From assembly GCA_023014485.1 (NCBI GenBank), contig JAJOZX010009054.1, positions 62,001 through 126,000 of the forward strand: a DNA stretch of 64,000 nt, in the 5' to 3' direction. Position numbers and translations under genes: made by a program. Shown piece after piece: positions 9,814-19,871 of this stretch. Within the stretch, counting starts at the first letter, position 1; every line of letters begins with the position of its first letter. The DNA comes from Bathynomus jamesi (taxonomy: Eukaryota > Arthropoda > Malacostraca > Isopoda > Cirolanidae). Below the pieces are notes generated by a model. That model ran no database searches and was not told the DNA's origin. It saw only the letters and a program-made list of their open reading frames with translations.

Positions 9814-12375
9814 CTAGGCAACAAATTTCAACTTTTTTTTTGTTACAGACACGTGAACTACTGATTCCTACTAAAGCGCTGATGCTGATTTCAGATCTGA
9901 TATCAAAATTTCTCTATCACGTCCAGATTTTGTGTAACCGAAAACCCCTATTTTTCATTTTTTTTCTCACCCGCTTCTATTACGAAAGCCGTCTAAGCTA
10001 CTTTTCCGTGCCACGTTTTATGTTAAGCATACTTAAATAATTAGTGAACAGGGATGTCTTTCCTCCTTTATTCTGGCTTAAGACAGACAGCGGAATTCCG
10101 CTGGCGGAGTTACCACCCCTGCGCCCAACCATCCACCCAAAGCGCGTTAGTATTTTGTTGTTACTACTGAAAGGCAAATTCCTGTTCTTAAGTGAAACTT
10201 TGGTGAGTCCTCTTCCTTTGTCGCTTGTAGGATGACGAGCTCTCCTTCTGCAGGAACCAACAATAATCTCCCATCATATTTGGGTTGAAATTACCTTGGT
10301 ATCTGTTTTCCATAACTGAGATCTGTTGGTGGAAGCGCTCACCATGCTCGTCACTTACAGCCCCAAGGTTGGCCGGGAAGAAGTCAAGATGAGAATGTAA
10401 AAAATGAATTTTCAAAGACATTCTGCATCCCATTATTTCATAAGATTTAAGCATGTTTTCTACGAGTTTACGGTGGTTTTCAGCTTTGTGGTTTCCAAGA
10501 AAATTTTTGACAACTTCAACGAAAGATGTCATGCTCCTAGTTCATTCTCATTTAGGTTAGATGGAAACGATGAGTCGTGGATGACACTGCGGATCTGTGG
10601 TCCAGTGAAAACTCCAGCTTCTAGCTTAGCATCTGTCAATATTCCTTTGAATTTATCCTTTAAATATTGGAAACCACTACCTTGATGATCCATACCCTTC
10701 ACGAAATTTTTCATAAGGCCAAGTTTAATGTGAAGTGGTGGAAGATGTACTTTCTGAGGGTCAATAAGTGCTGGGTGTTTCACATTGTATTTACCAACAA
10801 CATGTTCAGTTCTAGATGGCCAATCATGTTTTTTGTAGTGGTTCTTGTCATCTCTGCTGTTCCATAGACACAAAAAGCACATATGCTTTGTGTAGCCCAA
10901 CTGTAACCCAAGAAGTAATGATACAACTTTAAGGTCGCCACAAATATTCCATGTGTGGTCCTTATATTTGATGAGTCTTAGCAGCAGTTTCATCGATTCA
11001 TAAGTCTCATTAAGGCCAGTGGCATGTGCTACAGGTATTGAAGGTTTTTCATTGCCGTTGTGCAGTAATACAGCTTTAAGGCTAGCTTTACTAGAGTCAA
11101 TGAACAGTCTCCATTCTTTTGGATCATAGCGACAGCCAATCCCTTGCATCAGAACACTGATATCGTGGCAGAAACAAACGTTTTCTTCCTGTAAGTAAAA
11201 TGATGAAAACTGCAAATGGCGATGGCGGAAATGGGAAACTTTGGTGTTTGGTTGGAGAAGATTAAATTCTTGAAGTCTTGAACCAAGCAACTCTGCCTTT
11301 CTTTTGGTAATTCCAAATCGCGCACTAAGTCATTTAACTCCGCTTGACTTAACAAATGTGGGGAAATATTTGCATCTGGAACATATATGCCATCTTTCCC
11401 TGTTTCTATATCACTAGCAGAATCTTCAGATGAACTGCTGTCTGTTATCGTTGCTGGTGGAACTGGTGGTGGATTTGTTTCATCATGTGGTACTGGTTTC
11501 ATTGCTGATTCGCAGTTTGGGTACGTGATCTTTGATTTGTTTTTCTTTGTGAAACCAGCAATCTTTGTCAAACAAAAATAACAATCATTGAAGTGATTTT
11601 TCGGCTCACGCCAAACCATGGGGACTGAGAACGGCATAGCTTTTCTTTTACCATTCATTCAAGCTATTAACATTGCATTGCACTGTGCACAGCAAATATG
11701 TGGTGCCCAGTCCCTCTGTTGGTCTCCTAACTTAGTCAAAATAACACTTGTAGGCAAGTTTAATCTTTGTTGTTATGTTTCTACGTTGTGGCTTAGGTGT
11801 ATATTGTCCACAGACAAAGCAGAAGTTGTCTGGGTGATTTACACAAGCACGTCTATTTGATGCCATTTTGAATTACCATACAATATCTGAAAAAACGTAG
11901 AAAGTAATTATTACGATGTGCAAAATAAAAAGAAATACACACCGTAGTACAAAACAAATGCTATAAAAACACACAAGTCACCACAACCTGTCACTTGCTC
12001 ATCAGCAGAGAGCTTCAACAACCGTTCTGCTTGACTGTCACGTAGCGACTGACCGTTGGGCCGTTGCCCGTTACTATGCTCTTGACTCAGTGTTGCCAAC
12101 TCGGGATAAATTTTATTTATCAAAATTGTTCGAATTTGTATATAGTTGGCAAAAAAAATTGCTTTAACCTTGAAAAGCAAGTTTCATATTACTGGCATTA
12201 AGCCGATTAAAACCAAAATCTGGACGTGGTAGAAAATTTTACTAAAAGTGATTTGCATTTTACACAAAATCTAGACGTGATAGAAAAAATATAATTATAG
12301 ATTTGAAATCAGCATACCGAAATTAGCTAGGAGCACCTATTTGGTCTTCTGTAACAAAATCTTTGTTGCCTAATG
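9814..12375 (-). mobile_element. Unclassified DNA transposon with GGCAACAAA ends and a 6-bp target duplication
   Basis: The left end CTAGGCAACAAA and the reverse complement of the right end, CATTAGGCAACAAA, match; both then have TGTTACAGA. A second inverted block (about 65 bp) with GATTTTGTGTAA and CTATCACGTC lies at about 9880-9945 and 12261-12325. The flanks are TTATCA at 9808-9813 and 12376-12381. Removing 9814-12381 rejoins the hAT reading frame (LRLS then MGQDRLSGLG), so the boundaries are well supported. It carries one transposase-like gene on the minus strand. The 6-bp duplication and the protein do not fit a family I recognise with confidence. Confidence 0.85.
10188..11866 (-). pseudogene. 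Uncharacterised transposase-like protein with cysteine pairs and DEHGERFHQ motif
   Basis: The gene starts at the ATG at 11866 (MASNRRACVNHPDNF) and ends at 10188. Cysteine pairs FCFVCGQ, HICCAQC and DCYFCLTK precede a variable acidic region, then a conserved core: EWRLFIDSSKASLKAVLL, NICGDLKVVSLLLGLQLGY, CFLCLWNSRDD, LPPLHIKLGLMKNFVKGMD, MSLKIHFLHSHLDFFPANLG, SDEHGERFHQ. The acids in FIDSS, CGDLK and DEHGE could form a D-D-E triad of an RNase H-like fold; that is my inference. I know this protein type as a common uncharacterised arthropod repeat product. It is broken by frameshifts, one near 11785 and others near 11290 and 10530. Its position between terminal repeats supports a transposase role. 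Confidence 0.75.
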
Positions 12376-12507
12376 TTATCAATGGGGCAGGATCGCCTCA
12401 GTGGCCTTGGCATCATAAGCATCAACCAGGACGTTGGCAGGGAGATTTCATATGATGATGTTATTGATGATTTCGCCCAGAAAAAATCTAGGAGGCAAAC
12501 ATTTTGA
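12376..12507 (+). pseudogene. hAT transposase, last C-terminal segment
   Basis: The frame reads MGQDRLSGLGIIS, QDVGREISYDDVIDDFAQKK and stops at TGA 12505-12507. It matches the end of the hAT transposase at 23491 (MSQERLTGLAIISI, EQISYDDLIHDFASRK). It is the continuation of 8818-9813 beyond the inserted transposon. Confidence 0.85.
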
Positions 12508-12679
12508 AGATACAAACTGTTCTGTATAACTGTTAGCTATTACACGATTGTATCGTGGAGTTAGTAATTGTTTGGTAGTTGATAATTACATTATTTTTTT
12601 ATACATAGTTCTGTGTCATTTATTGTAAATAATGTATAAGCTAATTTTCAGGAATTTCATGAAGAGTATTTTTTCTGTT
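12508..12679. other. hAT 3' non-coding remnant up to the inverted-duplication edge
   Basis: AT-rich sequence after the hAT stop codon, with no recognisable end. At about 12679/12680 the sequence becomes the mirror of 61014, the outer breakpoint of the large inverted duplication. Confidence 0.5.
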
Positions 12680-13514
12680 TGTCTTCGTGTTCACAGGCCT
12701 GCAGGTGTGCGCGTCTACGTGGCTCACTCTGCCGGTGAATAAGTGGGATCAAGATAAGAACTACTGTGATCTGAAGAATGTCATCTCGCATCTGAAAGTT
12801 ACCAACGACGTGGCAGAGAGAGGGATAAAACTGATAGAAGATTACGCGAACACTGTCACAAAAGACGAGTCACAGCTGCAGGGTCTTCTTCAGCTCGTGG
12901 AAAAGAGCCGGAAAGAACTCGGTGACTTCAAGAAGTCGTCACTTGCCAAGATGACGTAGCGCAGAGGGAAAGGGAGTTAGCAGAGAGAGTACATGGCGCA
13001 CGCCTTAAGATGACGTGTGTTCTAACCACGATTCATACAGTTTTTGAACCTAGTTAGGGGCACCGGAGTAAGTGCCTTTAGTGATATCGGTAAACCGTTT
13101 TAATACAAAATACATTTGATCTTTCCTTATTCGTTTTATCTTATCGTAAAAAGCAGACAATGGCAGACAGCATATGGAGGTACGGGGACAAATACGGTAT
13201 TTTAAATTTTAATGCTATCTCAAGGTGAGTATAATTTCTAAACCACTTGTCCTATCAACTTGGTAAGTATCTGAGAGGATTTCTTTCACTGAGAGGATTC
13301 AGAAAATATGGTCATTTGATGATTTATCTTTATTCAGTAAAAACATTTTAATTTGGCCAAATTTCCAAAATTGAAATTTTCAAGGTCGATGCACGACCCC
13401 TAAATATTGATCGATTTTGGTAAAAATGGTGTCAGTGTACTTCCACTGAACCAAATCATGGGAAAACTTTGACCAGCTATAATTTTTTAAAAAAAGTGAA
13501 AAGTGATCCACCCT
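12680..13514 (+). mobile_element. Truncated AGGGTG-type DNA transposon (left-arm copy)
   Basis: This is the 3' end of the element that is longer in the right arm (60185 onward). It ends GTGATCCACCCT, the reverse complement of the AGGGTGGATCAC end at 60185. It contains the last coding exon of its transposase, which starts after an acceptor-like CACAG at 12683-12687. The 5' part is absent because the duplication begins inside it. Confidence 0.8.
12688..12959 (+). pseudogene. C-terminal exon of an AGGGTG-type transposase
   Basis: The frame reads GLQVCASTWLTLPVNKW, NVISHLKVTNDVAERGIKLI and ends KKSSLAKMT with the stop at 12957-12959. VTNDVAERGIKLIEDY matches the same place in the proteins at 28324 (VVNDIAERGVKLIEDY) and 31300-34009 (VVNEAAERGVKLCHDF). 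The glutamate in AERG is the likely third catalytic acid. The right-arm copy lacks one base before VTND and is frameshifted there; this copy keeps the frame. Confidence 0.78.
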
Positions 13515-13680
13515 AAATTGTGCATGAGTGGGCCTTATAAGCTAATTTATAAGCTAATTTAATTGTAAATTGCATAATTTATTAGGGGTAATATCCGCAG
13601 TCAGAAGTGCGGATGCGGATGTTAAAAATAATGCGGATGCGGATGTTAAAAATGATGCGGATGCGGATATCCGGTCCACC
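13515..13680. repeat. hAT-style terminal fragment with repeated GATGCGGATGTTAAAAAT units
   Basis: Short direct repeats with the core GCGGATGCGGATGTTAAAAA occupy 13605-13670 and end GGATATCCGGTCCACCAC. On the opposite strand this reads GTGGTGGACCGGATATCCGC, a style seen at hAT ends. Only one end is present. The mirror copy is at about 60043-60115. The frame at 13570-13830 is a by-product of these repeats. Confidence 0.55.
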
Positions 13681-13699
13681 ACATATATATATATAATTA

Positions 13700-13848
13700 T
13701 AACCTTTAACATTTGGTTAGCTTCCGCCCGAATTGTTTATTCTGACGAAGGTCAAGCTTTTCACTCCACCTTAGACCTACAGTTTAACGTGGAATCCGAA
13801 CCACGCCCCATCAGTAGCTCAGCGTCTTAACCACTAGGCCACCTAGGG
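13700..13848 (-). repeat. tRNA-derived SINE (left-arm copy)
   Basis: On the minus strand it carries an A-box-like TGGCCTAGTGGTTAAGACG and a B-box-like GGTTCGGATTCC about 35 bases apart, the internal RNA polymerase III promoter of tRNA-derived SINEs. The body continues through AGCTTGACCTTCG to a TA-rich tail near 13690. The rest does not fold as a tRNA cloverleaf with intact acceptor arms, so I call it a SINE. The mirror copy is at 59876-60025. Confidence 0.75.
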
Positions 13849-14148
13849 TACCCATTTATCTACCAACCACTTTGTTTATTGTGTGGAAGGATGAACAGGA
13901 TGAATATATGTTAAATATTAAGTTTTATAGAGGCCAGTTCTTTGAAACTTGTTACGATCCTAAATGGTCAGGTGGGAGATAACTACACATTTTAAAACGA
14001 CCGCCTAGCCTAGTTTATTCTGGTCTCCGTGAAACTTAATATTTGATCTGTATATACAGAATATATCTCTCGGTGTATGTCTCATCTTCAATGTGAACAG
14101 TCCAGCATGCTCTCAAAACTTACACACTACACTTACACTTACACACTA
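13849..14148. other. Unassigned repeat-like sequence between SINE and MITE
   Basis: No coding frame or terminal repeat is seen. It includes a short palindrome-like CTGTATATACAG and a run of ACACTAC/TTACAC repeats at about 14120-14156 that abuts the MITE. The same sequence is mirrored in the right arm (59579-59875). Confidence 0.4.
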
Positions 14149-14156
14149 CACACTAC

Positions 14157-14755
14157 CAGAGATGGGCAGTAACGCGTTACATGTAACGACGTTACGTAAC
14201 GATCGTTACAAAAGTAACGAGTAACGGTAACGCCTGAAAGATTTTCAAAAGTAATGATGTAACGGTAACGCTTTGCAAATTTTTTATCAATGTAATGGAT
14301 TTTTTTCGTTACTCGTTACTCGATAGTTGAATTTGAAAACATTGCCATTCCATTCATGAGGGCTATTGAATGCAATTCACTATTCCGTGTTAGTGGCAAC
14401 AACTAAATTTATATTTTCTAGTTCTCTTCATCTTTCCCAAAAATCATTGGGGTGCAAATTATTGTGCAATATATCGTTCTTAAGAGAACAACATTTATAT
14501 AGTCAATAATAGTAGCTATTAGAATTGATGTGGTATGGCTGCCATTTGTAAGTTTATCTGTAGTTTCAAAATACGTGTGAAGACACAAACAAATATCAAA
14601 TGTAACTAGTTACTTGTAACGTCGTTACGGTAACGGTAACGGTAACGCTTTAAGGAATTTCAAAAGTAACGATGTAACGGTAACGCTTCAAGGATTTTCA
14701 AAAGTAACGAGTAAAGGTAACGCCGACTAATTAATGTAACGGTGCCCAACTATGC
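14157..14755. mobile_element. hAT-like MITE rich in GTAACG/CGTTAC repeats (599 bp)
   Basis: It starts CAGAGATGGGCAGTAACG and ends CGGTGCCCAACTATG, imperfect inverted ends. The subterminal regions are dense in GTAACG and CGTTAC units (14170-14330 and 14610-14745). Flanks are CACACTAC (14149-14156) and CACACTAA (14756-14763), an 8-bp duplication with one mismatch. It is non-coding. The mirror copy is 58981-59570. Confidence 0.85.
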
Positions 14756-14763
14756 ACACTAAA

Positions 14764-15204
14764 TAATCTTTAAATTTTTTTTTTTAAAAATGCCAACAAC
14801 TTTAAGAGCCTTGGAGTCCCCTGGGAAGGTGACCATAAATGTTCCCACTTCTGGCTTCCCCGCTGCCGATGCCTCTGTCTGATTCACTTTTCTTAAACTG
14901 CTGCAAATTTGTGGCCTTTTCTCAAATTTTCAATCTGTTGAACACCACCTCTCCTCCTTTAAACCTCATCTTCTTTTCCTCACTGAAACTAGGGTGTCTG
15001 GGACGACTGACAGCAACCCCTTTTCTGTACCCTCTTACTTTCTCTATACTCAATTTCATTCCAAAGGTGGATGTTGCGTATATGCACGCAATGACCTAAC
15101 TTGTTCTCGTATTCCCGAACTCGAATCTTCCGAATTCTATACCCTTTGGCTACGGCTTACATGCCAATCTCAAACTAAATGCATCTGCGTTGTTTACTTT
15201 TCCC
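14764..15204 (+). mobile_element. Jockey-like non-LTR element, 5' part with start of the endonuclease region
   Basis: From about 14800 the sequence resembles the 5' part of non-LTR retrotransposons I associate with decapods. Fragments of an endonuclease-type ORF are visible in changing frames: NLIFFSSLKLGC, then VSGTTDSNPFSVPSYFLYTQ, VYARNDLTCSRIPELESSEF and CICVVYFS. Several frameshifts break it. It is interrupted after 15204 by the Gypsy element and continues at 19365 in frame ([13 protein letters not shown]) if the insertion and one target copy are removed. Confidence 0.75.
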
Positions 15205-16093
15205 TGTAGCACAATTTTTGAGGATTGACATGATTCACAATTTCGGGACCAAGTTCGAATATCCTTATTCATTGAGGGCCAAAAGTATCTTGATTTAATG
15301 ATACGAAGTGATTGCTTGATGCCTGGATGAGAAATATTATGAAATTGTTTGAAGATGGAAGATCGATGCTGCTTGGGAACAAAAGGACGGGGATATGGCG
15401 TGGATGTATCGCAATATAAAGTTGTATTTTCTGGAAACGGGAACGGCTTGAGACGTGGGAGAAATTCTTGCGTTTCTTGATCTTTTTGTTGAGATTCCGC
15501 GATTGCTGATAAATCGAAAGCGTCGATATGTACTGCGTTTACGTTGCGTGAAAGGCAGTCCGCTACGACGTTTTCGGATCCACAGATATGTATTACATCG
15601 CATACGTATTCCGTGATGGCAGACCAATGACGTTGTTGTCGGTCTGTCTTGGCTCGTAAGGGACTCTTGTAGGCAGAAACCATCGGTTTGTGATCCGTGA
15701 AGAGTATTACTTGACGACCTTCTAAAATTGACGGAAATGCAGGACGGCTAGGTATGCTGCGAGTAATTCTCTATCGTATGCGGCGTACGCTTGCTGAGTT
15801 GTAGTTAATTTCTTGGAAAAGAAGGCGATGGGAACTGGTTTGCTGTCGATTATTTGATGAAGAACTGCTCCAGCTGCTATTTGTGAGCAGTCCGTAACTA
15901 AATGAAGGATTGAGCTTGATGAAGAGGATGACAAAGCGTAACGGCGTTCCGTAGTGCATCCTTGACATCTTGAAAGGCTTGAATTGCTTCGTCGTTCCAC
16001 TGTAGACTTTTGCTTGAGTTCTGACGATTTCACTTAAAGGTGAGACTAAATCGGCGTAACGGGGTATCATATGGCGATAGAATCCCGTCATTC
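15205..16093 (-). pseudogene. pol: Gypsy pol remainder: RNase H and integrase zinc finger (left arm)
   Basis: After a one-base loss at about 16094 the coding sense continues in shifted frames. It encodes GMTGFYRHMIPRYADLVSPL, RNase H parts (HLVTDCSQIAAGAVLHQI, YAAYDRELLAAYLAVLHF, TDHKPMVSAYKSPL) and the H2C2 finger (HNISHPGIKQSLRIIK, CESCQSSKIVLQ). A seven-base deletion relative to the right arm lies near 16010. The frame stops at the element edge; the catalytic core of the integrase and the 3' LTR are absent. Confidence 0.82.
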
Positions 16094-17398
16094 CTAGAAT
16101 CTTCTGAGGCTTTGGTAATCTTGCGGTTGGGGAATATCTTGAATTTCGGAGACTTTGTTTACAGGAGGACGAATGCCTGCTGGGGAAACTTCATGACCCA
16201 GAAATTCAATTTTGGATTGCTGAAATATGCGTTTTTCTAAGGAAATTCTTAAATTGTGTTCTTGAAGGATCTTGAATACGCGTTCTAAGTCTTTCAAATG
16301 GTCAACTGCGTTATTTGAATGGACTAAAATATCGTCGAGATACACAAATACGCAGTCAACTCCTCTGAAAATTGTATCCATGAAGCGTTGAAATGTTGCA
16401 GGGGCGTTTCTCAAACCAAATAGCATGTATAAATACTGAAATAAACCAAATGGAGTTGTTACAGCCGTTTTCTCGATATCTTCTGGGTGGACTGGAATCT
16501 GGTGATATGCTCTGACTAGATCGATTTTTCTAAAGCATGATTTTCCGTGCAGAGATGTTGACAGACTTCTTATATGAGGAAGTGGATATCTGTCCGGTTT
16601 CGTGACAGCGTTTAGGCTTCTATAATCACCACACGCCCGCCATTCGTCTGGTATCTTCTTCGGAACGAGGTGTAACGGTGAGGCCCATGGTGATTTTGAG
16701 GGTTCTATAATTCCATCTTGAAGTAAGTTGTTGAAAGTAGCCTTAGCTGAGGATAATTTATCGGGTGGAAGACGTCGAGGGCTTGCAAACACTGGTGGTG
16801 CGCTGCCAGTGTCGATGGTATGCTTGACAGTGTTGGTGGAAACTTTCTGCGGTTGAGCTGGTTTCAGTAGTGAGGAGTACTTGTCAAGCAGGTTCCTGAT
16901 TTCTTGAGGTAATTTGTCGGTAGGGTTAATAGTGATGAGGTGAAGGTCTTTGGATTGCACAGGTTTAGTAGTGTCTTGAAGAGTTGTTGCTCTATCCTTC
17001 AAAATGCCATGCTTGCAGTCCACAAGGATGTCATAATGGGATAGAAAATCGGCGCCGAGAAGTGGACTGGAGACTTGGGCGACGACGAATGTCCACCTGA
17101 ATATTCTTCGTAATTTAGGAATTGATATGTCCAGTGTTACTTCTCCGAATATTTCGAGCGGCTGACCGTTTGCGGTGGAAATCTTTACTACGGTTGGGTG
17201 GAGTTGACAATCATTGACACAAGTTGGTGGTAAAATTGAGATGCTCGCTCCTGTGTCAATGATAAAATTGACCTTCAGACTTGCGATGCGAGCTGCGACT
17301 GAGATCAGCGGCAGGCCGGACGTCGCGTTAATCACAGCCTGCTTATCTAGTTTTCCGACGTTTCTCTTGATGGTGAGGAAGATCTTGAATTTGGGCAT
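16094..17398 (-). pseudogene. pol: Gypsy protease and reverse transcriptase (left arm)
   Basis: The frame opens at the ATG at 17398 ([10 protein letters not shown]), overlapping the end of gag by about 50 bases in the -1 frame, as in Gypsy elements that use a -1 ribosomal frameshift. It encodes an aspartic protease ([15 protein letters not shown]), then RT with [57 protein letters not shown] and the catalytic [11 protein letters not shown]. It ends at a one-base deletion near 16094 that the right-arm copy lacks. The right arm has its own frameshift at about 57240, where this copy is intact. Confidence 0.87.
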
Positions 17399-18000
17399 GA
17401 CGAGGGGAGCAGCTTGGCGTCATCTTTATTTGGCCACTTGCACCATGGCCTGCAGATCCTTGCTTGGGGGCCATAATAAAGGTGCGCGCGGCACACCACC
17501 GGCCGCTGATTCTCGCTGAAGGGTTTTAGGCCGATGGGGATATTCGTTCTTGGGCTTGTATTGGCTCGAGTTGACGTTGGCGCCGCGTAGCAGCTTTGTT
17601 GAGCAAACGGTATTAACTCATCGGCTAGTTTGCCGAGTTGAGTTAGCGTCAGCTCCTTTTGTGCTGCTACGACGGGCGCTATTGAGGATGGGAGCGCCTG
17701 GATGAATTTATGCTTCACCAAATCATCGCTGACGCCCACCTTCAGTGCCGTTTGGTGGATATCTTGAAGGAATTGGGAGGGCTTTCCAGTGAGAGGAGTG
17801 TTGGAGATGAGTCGTTCGAAGAGTTCTGGCTTCGTCTTTTCGTAATGACTCACGATTTCTTCTTTTAAATCGGTGTACGACTTGTTGGAGAGAGTTGCTG
17901 CTGAAATTCGTGAGACGACTTCGGGGGGTAACGAGGCTAGAACATGGAAAAATTTGGTCTCTTCGGATGTTATTCTGGAAATGTGGAATTGTGCCTCCAT
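17347..18000 (-). CDS. gag: Gypsy gag (left arm)
   Basis: The open frame begins at [18 protein letters not shown], but the coding sense extends upstream (PPTFSEASAAGWFSI) without an in-frame ATG, so the true start is probably further 5' across a small indel; a second ATG at about 18089 is in another frame. The protein contains the Gypsy gag motifs [34 protein letters not shown] and [15 protein letters not shown]. It carries no zinc knuckle that I can identify with certainty. It nearly equals the right-arm copy. Confidence 0.72.
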   Translation of the reverse strand: MEAQFHISRITSEETKFFHVLASLPPEVVSRISAATLSNKSYTDLKEEIVSHYEKTKPELFERLISNTPLTGKPSQFLQDIHQTALKVGVSDDLVKHKFIQALPSSIAPVVAAQKELTLTQLGKLADELIPFAQQSCYAAPTSTRANTSPRTNIPIGLKPFSENQRPVVCRAHLYYGPQARICRPWCKWPNKDDAKLLPSSCPNSRSSSPSRETSEN

Positions 18001-18110
18001 GATGGAGAACCATCCTGCGGCCGACGCTTCAGAGAACGTGGGTGGCTTGATGGTGTGACATGGTGCACTCCTGATTCAACAGATTCCATCTTGCGGGAAT
18101 GTAATTCGGG

Positions 18111-18821
18111 GTTCTAGGAAATTTCGCCGCAAACATTTTCGCCGTAGGAAAATTCGCCGTAAACATTTTCGCCGTAAACATTTTCGCCGTAAGACAAATT
18201 CGCCGTAAGGACATTTCGCCGTAAAAATTTTTAAAAATAATCAATGGATGATTATTTAAGAAATTTATTTAACCAAACTATCACGACTTAACCTAACCAA
18301 TCGTCAATGCCGTACAGTGAGTTTCAAAGTAAGATAAGGAATTTATTTAAGAAATTTATTTAACCAAACTATCACGACTTAACCTAACCAATCGTCAATG
18401 CCGTACAGTGAGTTTCAAAGTAAGATAAGGAATTTATTTAAGAAATTTATTTAACCAAACTATCACGACTTAACCTAACCAATCGTCAATGCCGTACAGT
18501 GAGTTTCAAAGTAAGATAAGGAATTTATTTAAGAAATTTATTTAACCAAACTATCACGACTTAACCTAACCAATCGTCAATGCCGTACAGTATAAAGAAT
18601 TTTAATTGTGGTAGACTGCTCGAAGCTAGGTAGACCGCACACTTAACCAGCACCGGCTATTATAAGGGTTCAGTTAAATTTTTTTTTAATTTTAATTTTA
18701 TTTTATTTACGGCGAAATGTCCTTACGGCGAATTTGTCTTACGGCGAAAATGTTTACGGCGAAAATGTTTACGGCGAATTTTCCTACGGCGAAAATGTTT
18801 ACGGCGAATTTTCCGGTCACG
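18111..18821. mobile_element. Foldback element FB1 with TTTACGGCGAA arrays
   Basis: The inverted ends are arrays of short units (CGGCGAAAATGTTTA, CGGCGAATTT) at 18118-18228 and 18709-18815. The insertion is flanked by GTAATTCGGG at 18101-18110 and 18822-18831, a 9-10 bp target duplication; the right arm holds the empty site with a single GTAATTCGGG near 55614-55625. One end reads CGTGACCGGA inward, the other GTTCTAGGAAA. The core holds four tandem 91-bp units. Long terminal repeats made of subrepeats and a duplication of about 9 bp recall Drosophila Foldback elements. Confidence 0.9.
18258..18592. repeat. Four 91-bp tandem units in the FB1 core
   Basis: Units start with AACCAAACTATCACGACT at 18271, 18362, 18453 and 18544. 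Each contains ACCTAACCAATCGTCAA followed by TGCCGTACAG. A related module, ACCTAACCAATCGTCAA followed by GGGCGTACAG, lies in the centre of FB2 at about 40853-40880. Confidence 0.93.
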
Positions 18822-18950
18822 GTAATTCGGGTCTGCTGCTGCTTCGGTTCCGACCGGCTACTACGGGTGGGCGGCGAAGAGGCGTGGCTTCGGTTTGTTC
18901 CGCCCGGCGACTGAAGGATGCTGCTTCGGGTCACTCCAGGGGTCACCAAT

Positions 18951-19360
18951 TGTAGCTGGTTCCTTCTTGCTACTACTTGTATTTGCCGAGAAGAATGAAG
19001 GATACGAGAGGCAGGCTATCTCTTTGTTGGGTATCTCTTCTAGGGGCCTCTCTTGTCTTCTTCTCTCCCTGTCGTTTGGGAGATTGGCGTCTTGAAGAAA
19101 AAGCCAGTCGCTTTCAGAGTTTATTGAGTTCTTGGTTGGCTGGGGTAATTTTACAGAACATTTTGTTATTGTATATACAGCTGAATTAATTAAAAATGTA
19201 TATATAAATTTATGTACAATACTTATTTATAAAGATTATATATGATTCTTAAAATTACACACTGATAAAATATATACAATTTGGTAACGCGCAAAATTGG
19301 TTTGTCGTTAACTAATATAAAAATAATATAAATGCGGAAAATTAACTGCGCGGCCCCACA
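18951..19360 (-). repeat. Gypsy 5' LTR (410 bp), left arm
   Basis: On the minus strand it begins TGTGGGGCCGCGCAG at 19360 and ends ACCAGCTACA at 18951. The primer-binding site ATTGGTGACCCCTGGAG follows directly and begins with the TGGTGACCCC expected from a tRNA-Trp primer. No second LTR copy is present. The mirror LTR at 54365-55496 is the same length once its nested MITE is removed. Confidence 0.87.
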
Positions 19361-19871
19361 TCCCCTAATTCCAGTGACTATCCAAAATTCTTTGACTACC
19401 TCACTTCCAAAGCGGAATACATTCTATCCCGCTCTCCCTTTGCTAAAATTTCCATTTTAGATTTCAATATTCACCACCACCTTTGGCTTTCCTCCCATTT
19501 CACTGACATCCCTCATGAACTAGCTTACAACTTTGCTATCCTAAATGACCTAGAGCAGACTGTACAGCACCCTACTCACATCCCCGATCGCCTTGGAGAT
19601 TGGCCCAACATTCCGGATTTATTTCTTACCTCTCATCCTTCTTCTTACTCTGTGAAACTTTTTCTCTGTTGGGATCCTCTGACCACAATCTTATATCTGT
19701 CTCCTGTCCTATCGCTCCAATTCTGCCTTTGGATCCTCCCAAGAGGAGGTGCCTTTGACACTTCGACGCCGCTGATTGGGAGGCCCTTAGGCAGTACTTC
19801 TGTGATTTCCTGTGGAATGATTACAGCTTCCGTAGCCAGGGCCCTCCCGAGTTGCTGAGCGTATCACGGAG

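Larger units (their letters stand above)
8489..12679 (+). mobile_element. Truncated hAT element interrupted by another transposon
   Basis: The left end starts CAGGGCCATTCCC, followed by GGGCCCC-rich subterminal sequence of hAT style. The C-terminal half of a hAT transposase follows, split by a 2.56 kb transposon at 9814-12375; the last part of the protein resumes at 12376-12507. No right terminal repeat is seen before 12679, where the large inverted duplication starts, so the right end was probably lost at that junction. Confidence 0.8.
15205..19360 (-). mobile_element. Ty3/Gypsy retrotransposon with one LTR, missing its 3' part (left-arm copy)
   Basis: On the minus strand the order is LTR (19360-18951), primer-binding site (18950-18931), gag, protease, reverse transcriptase, RNase H and the integrase zinc finger, ending at 15205 inside the integrase. 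It is flanked by TCCC on both sides (15201-15204, 19361-19364). Removing it with one TCCC restores the Jockey reading frame [11 protein letters not shown]. The inner end TGTAGCAC mimics the LTR edge TGTAGCTGG. The gag and pol type with a tRNA-Trp-like primer site resembles the CsRn1 group; that assignment is tentative. A foldback element is nested at 18111-18821. Confidence 0.88.

Noticed and set aside
14157..14755. GTAACG/CGTTAC clusters as a regulatory or replication-origin element
   Set aside because: Terminal inverted repeats and an 8-bp duplication with one mismatch explain the block as a hAT-like MITE.
18111..18240. TTTACGGCGAA-type array as telomeric or CRISPR repeat
   Set aside because: The arthropod telomere unit TTAGG is not present, units vary in length, there are no spacers, and the inverted copy with target duplication shows a transposon end.
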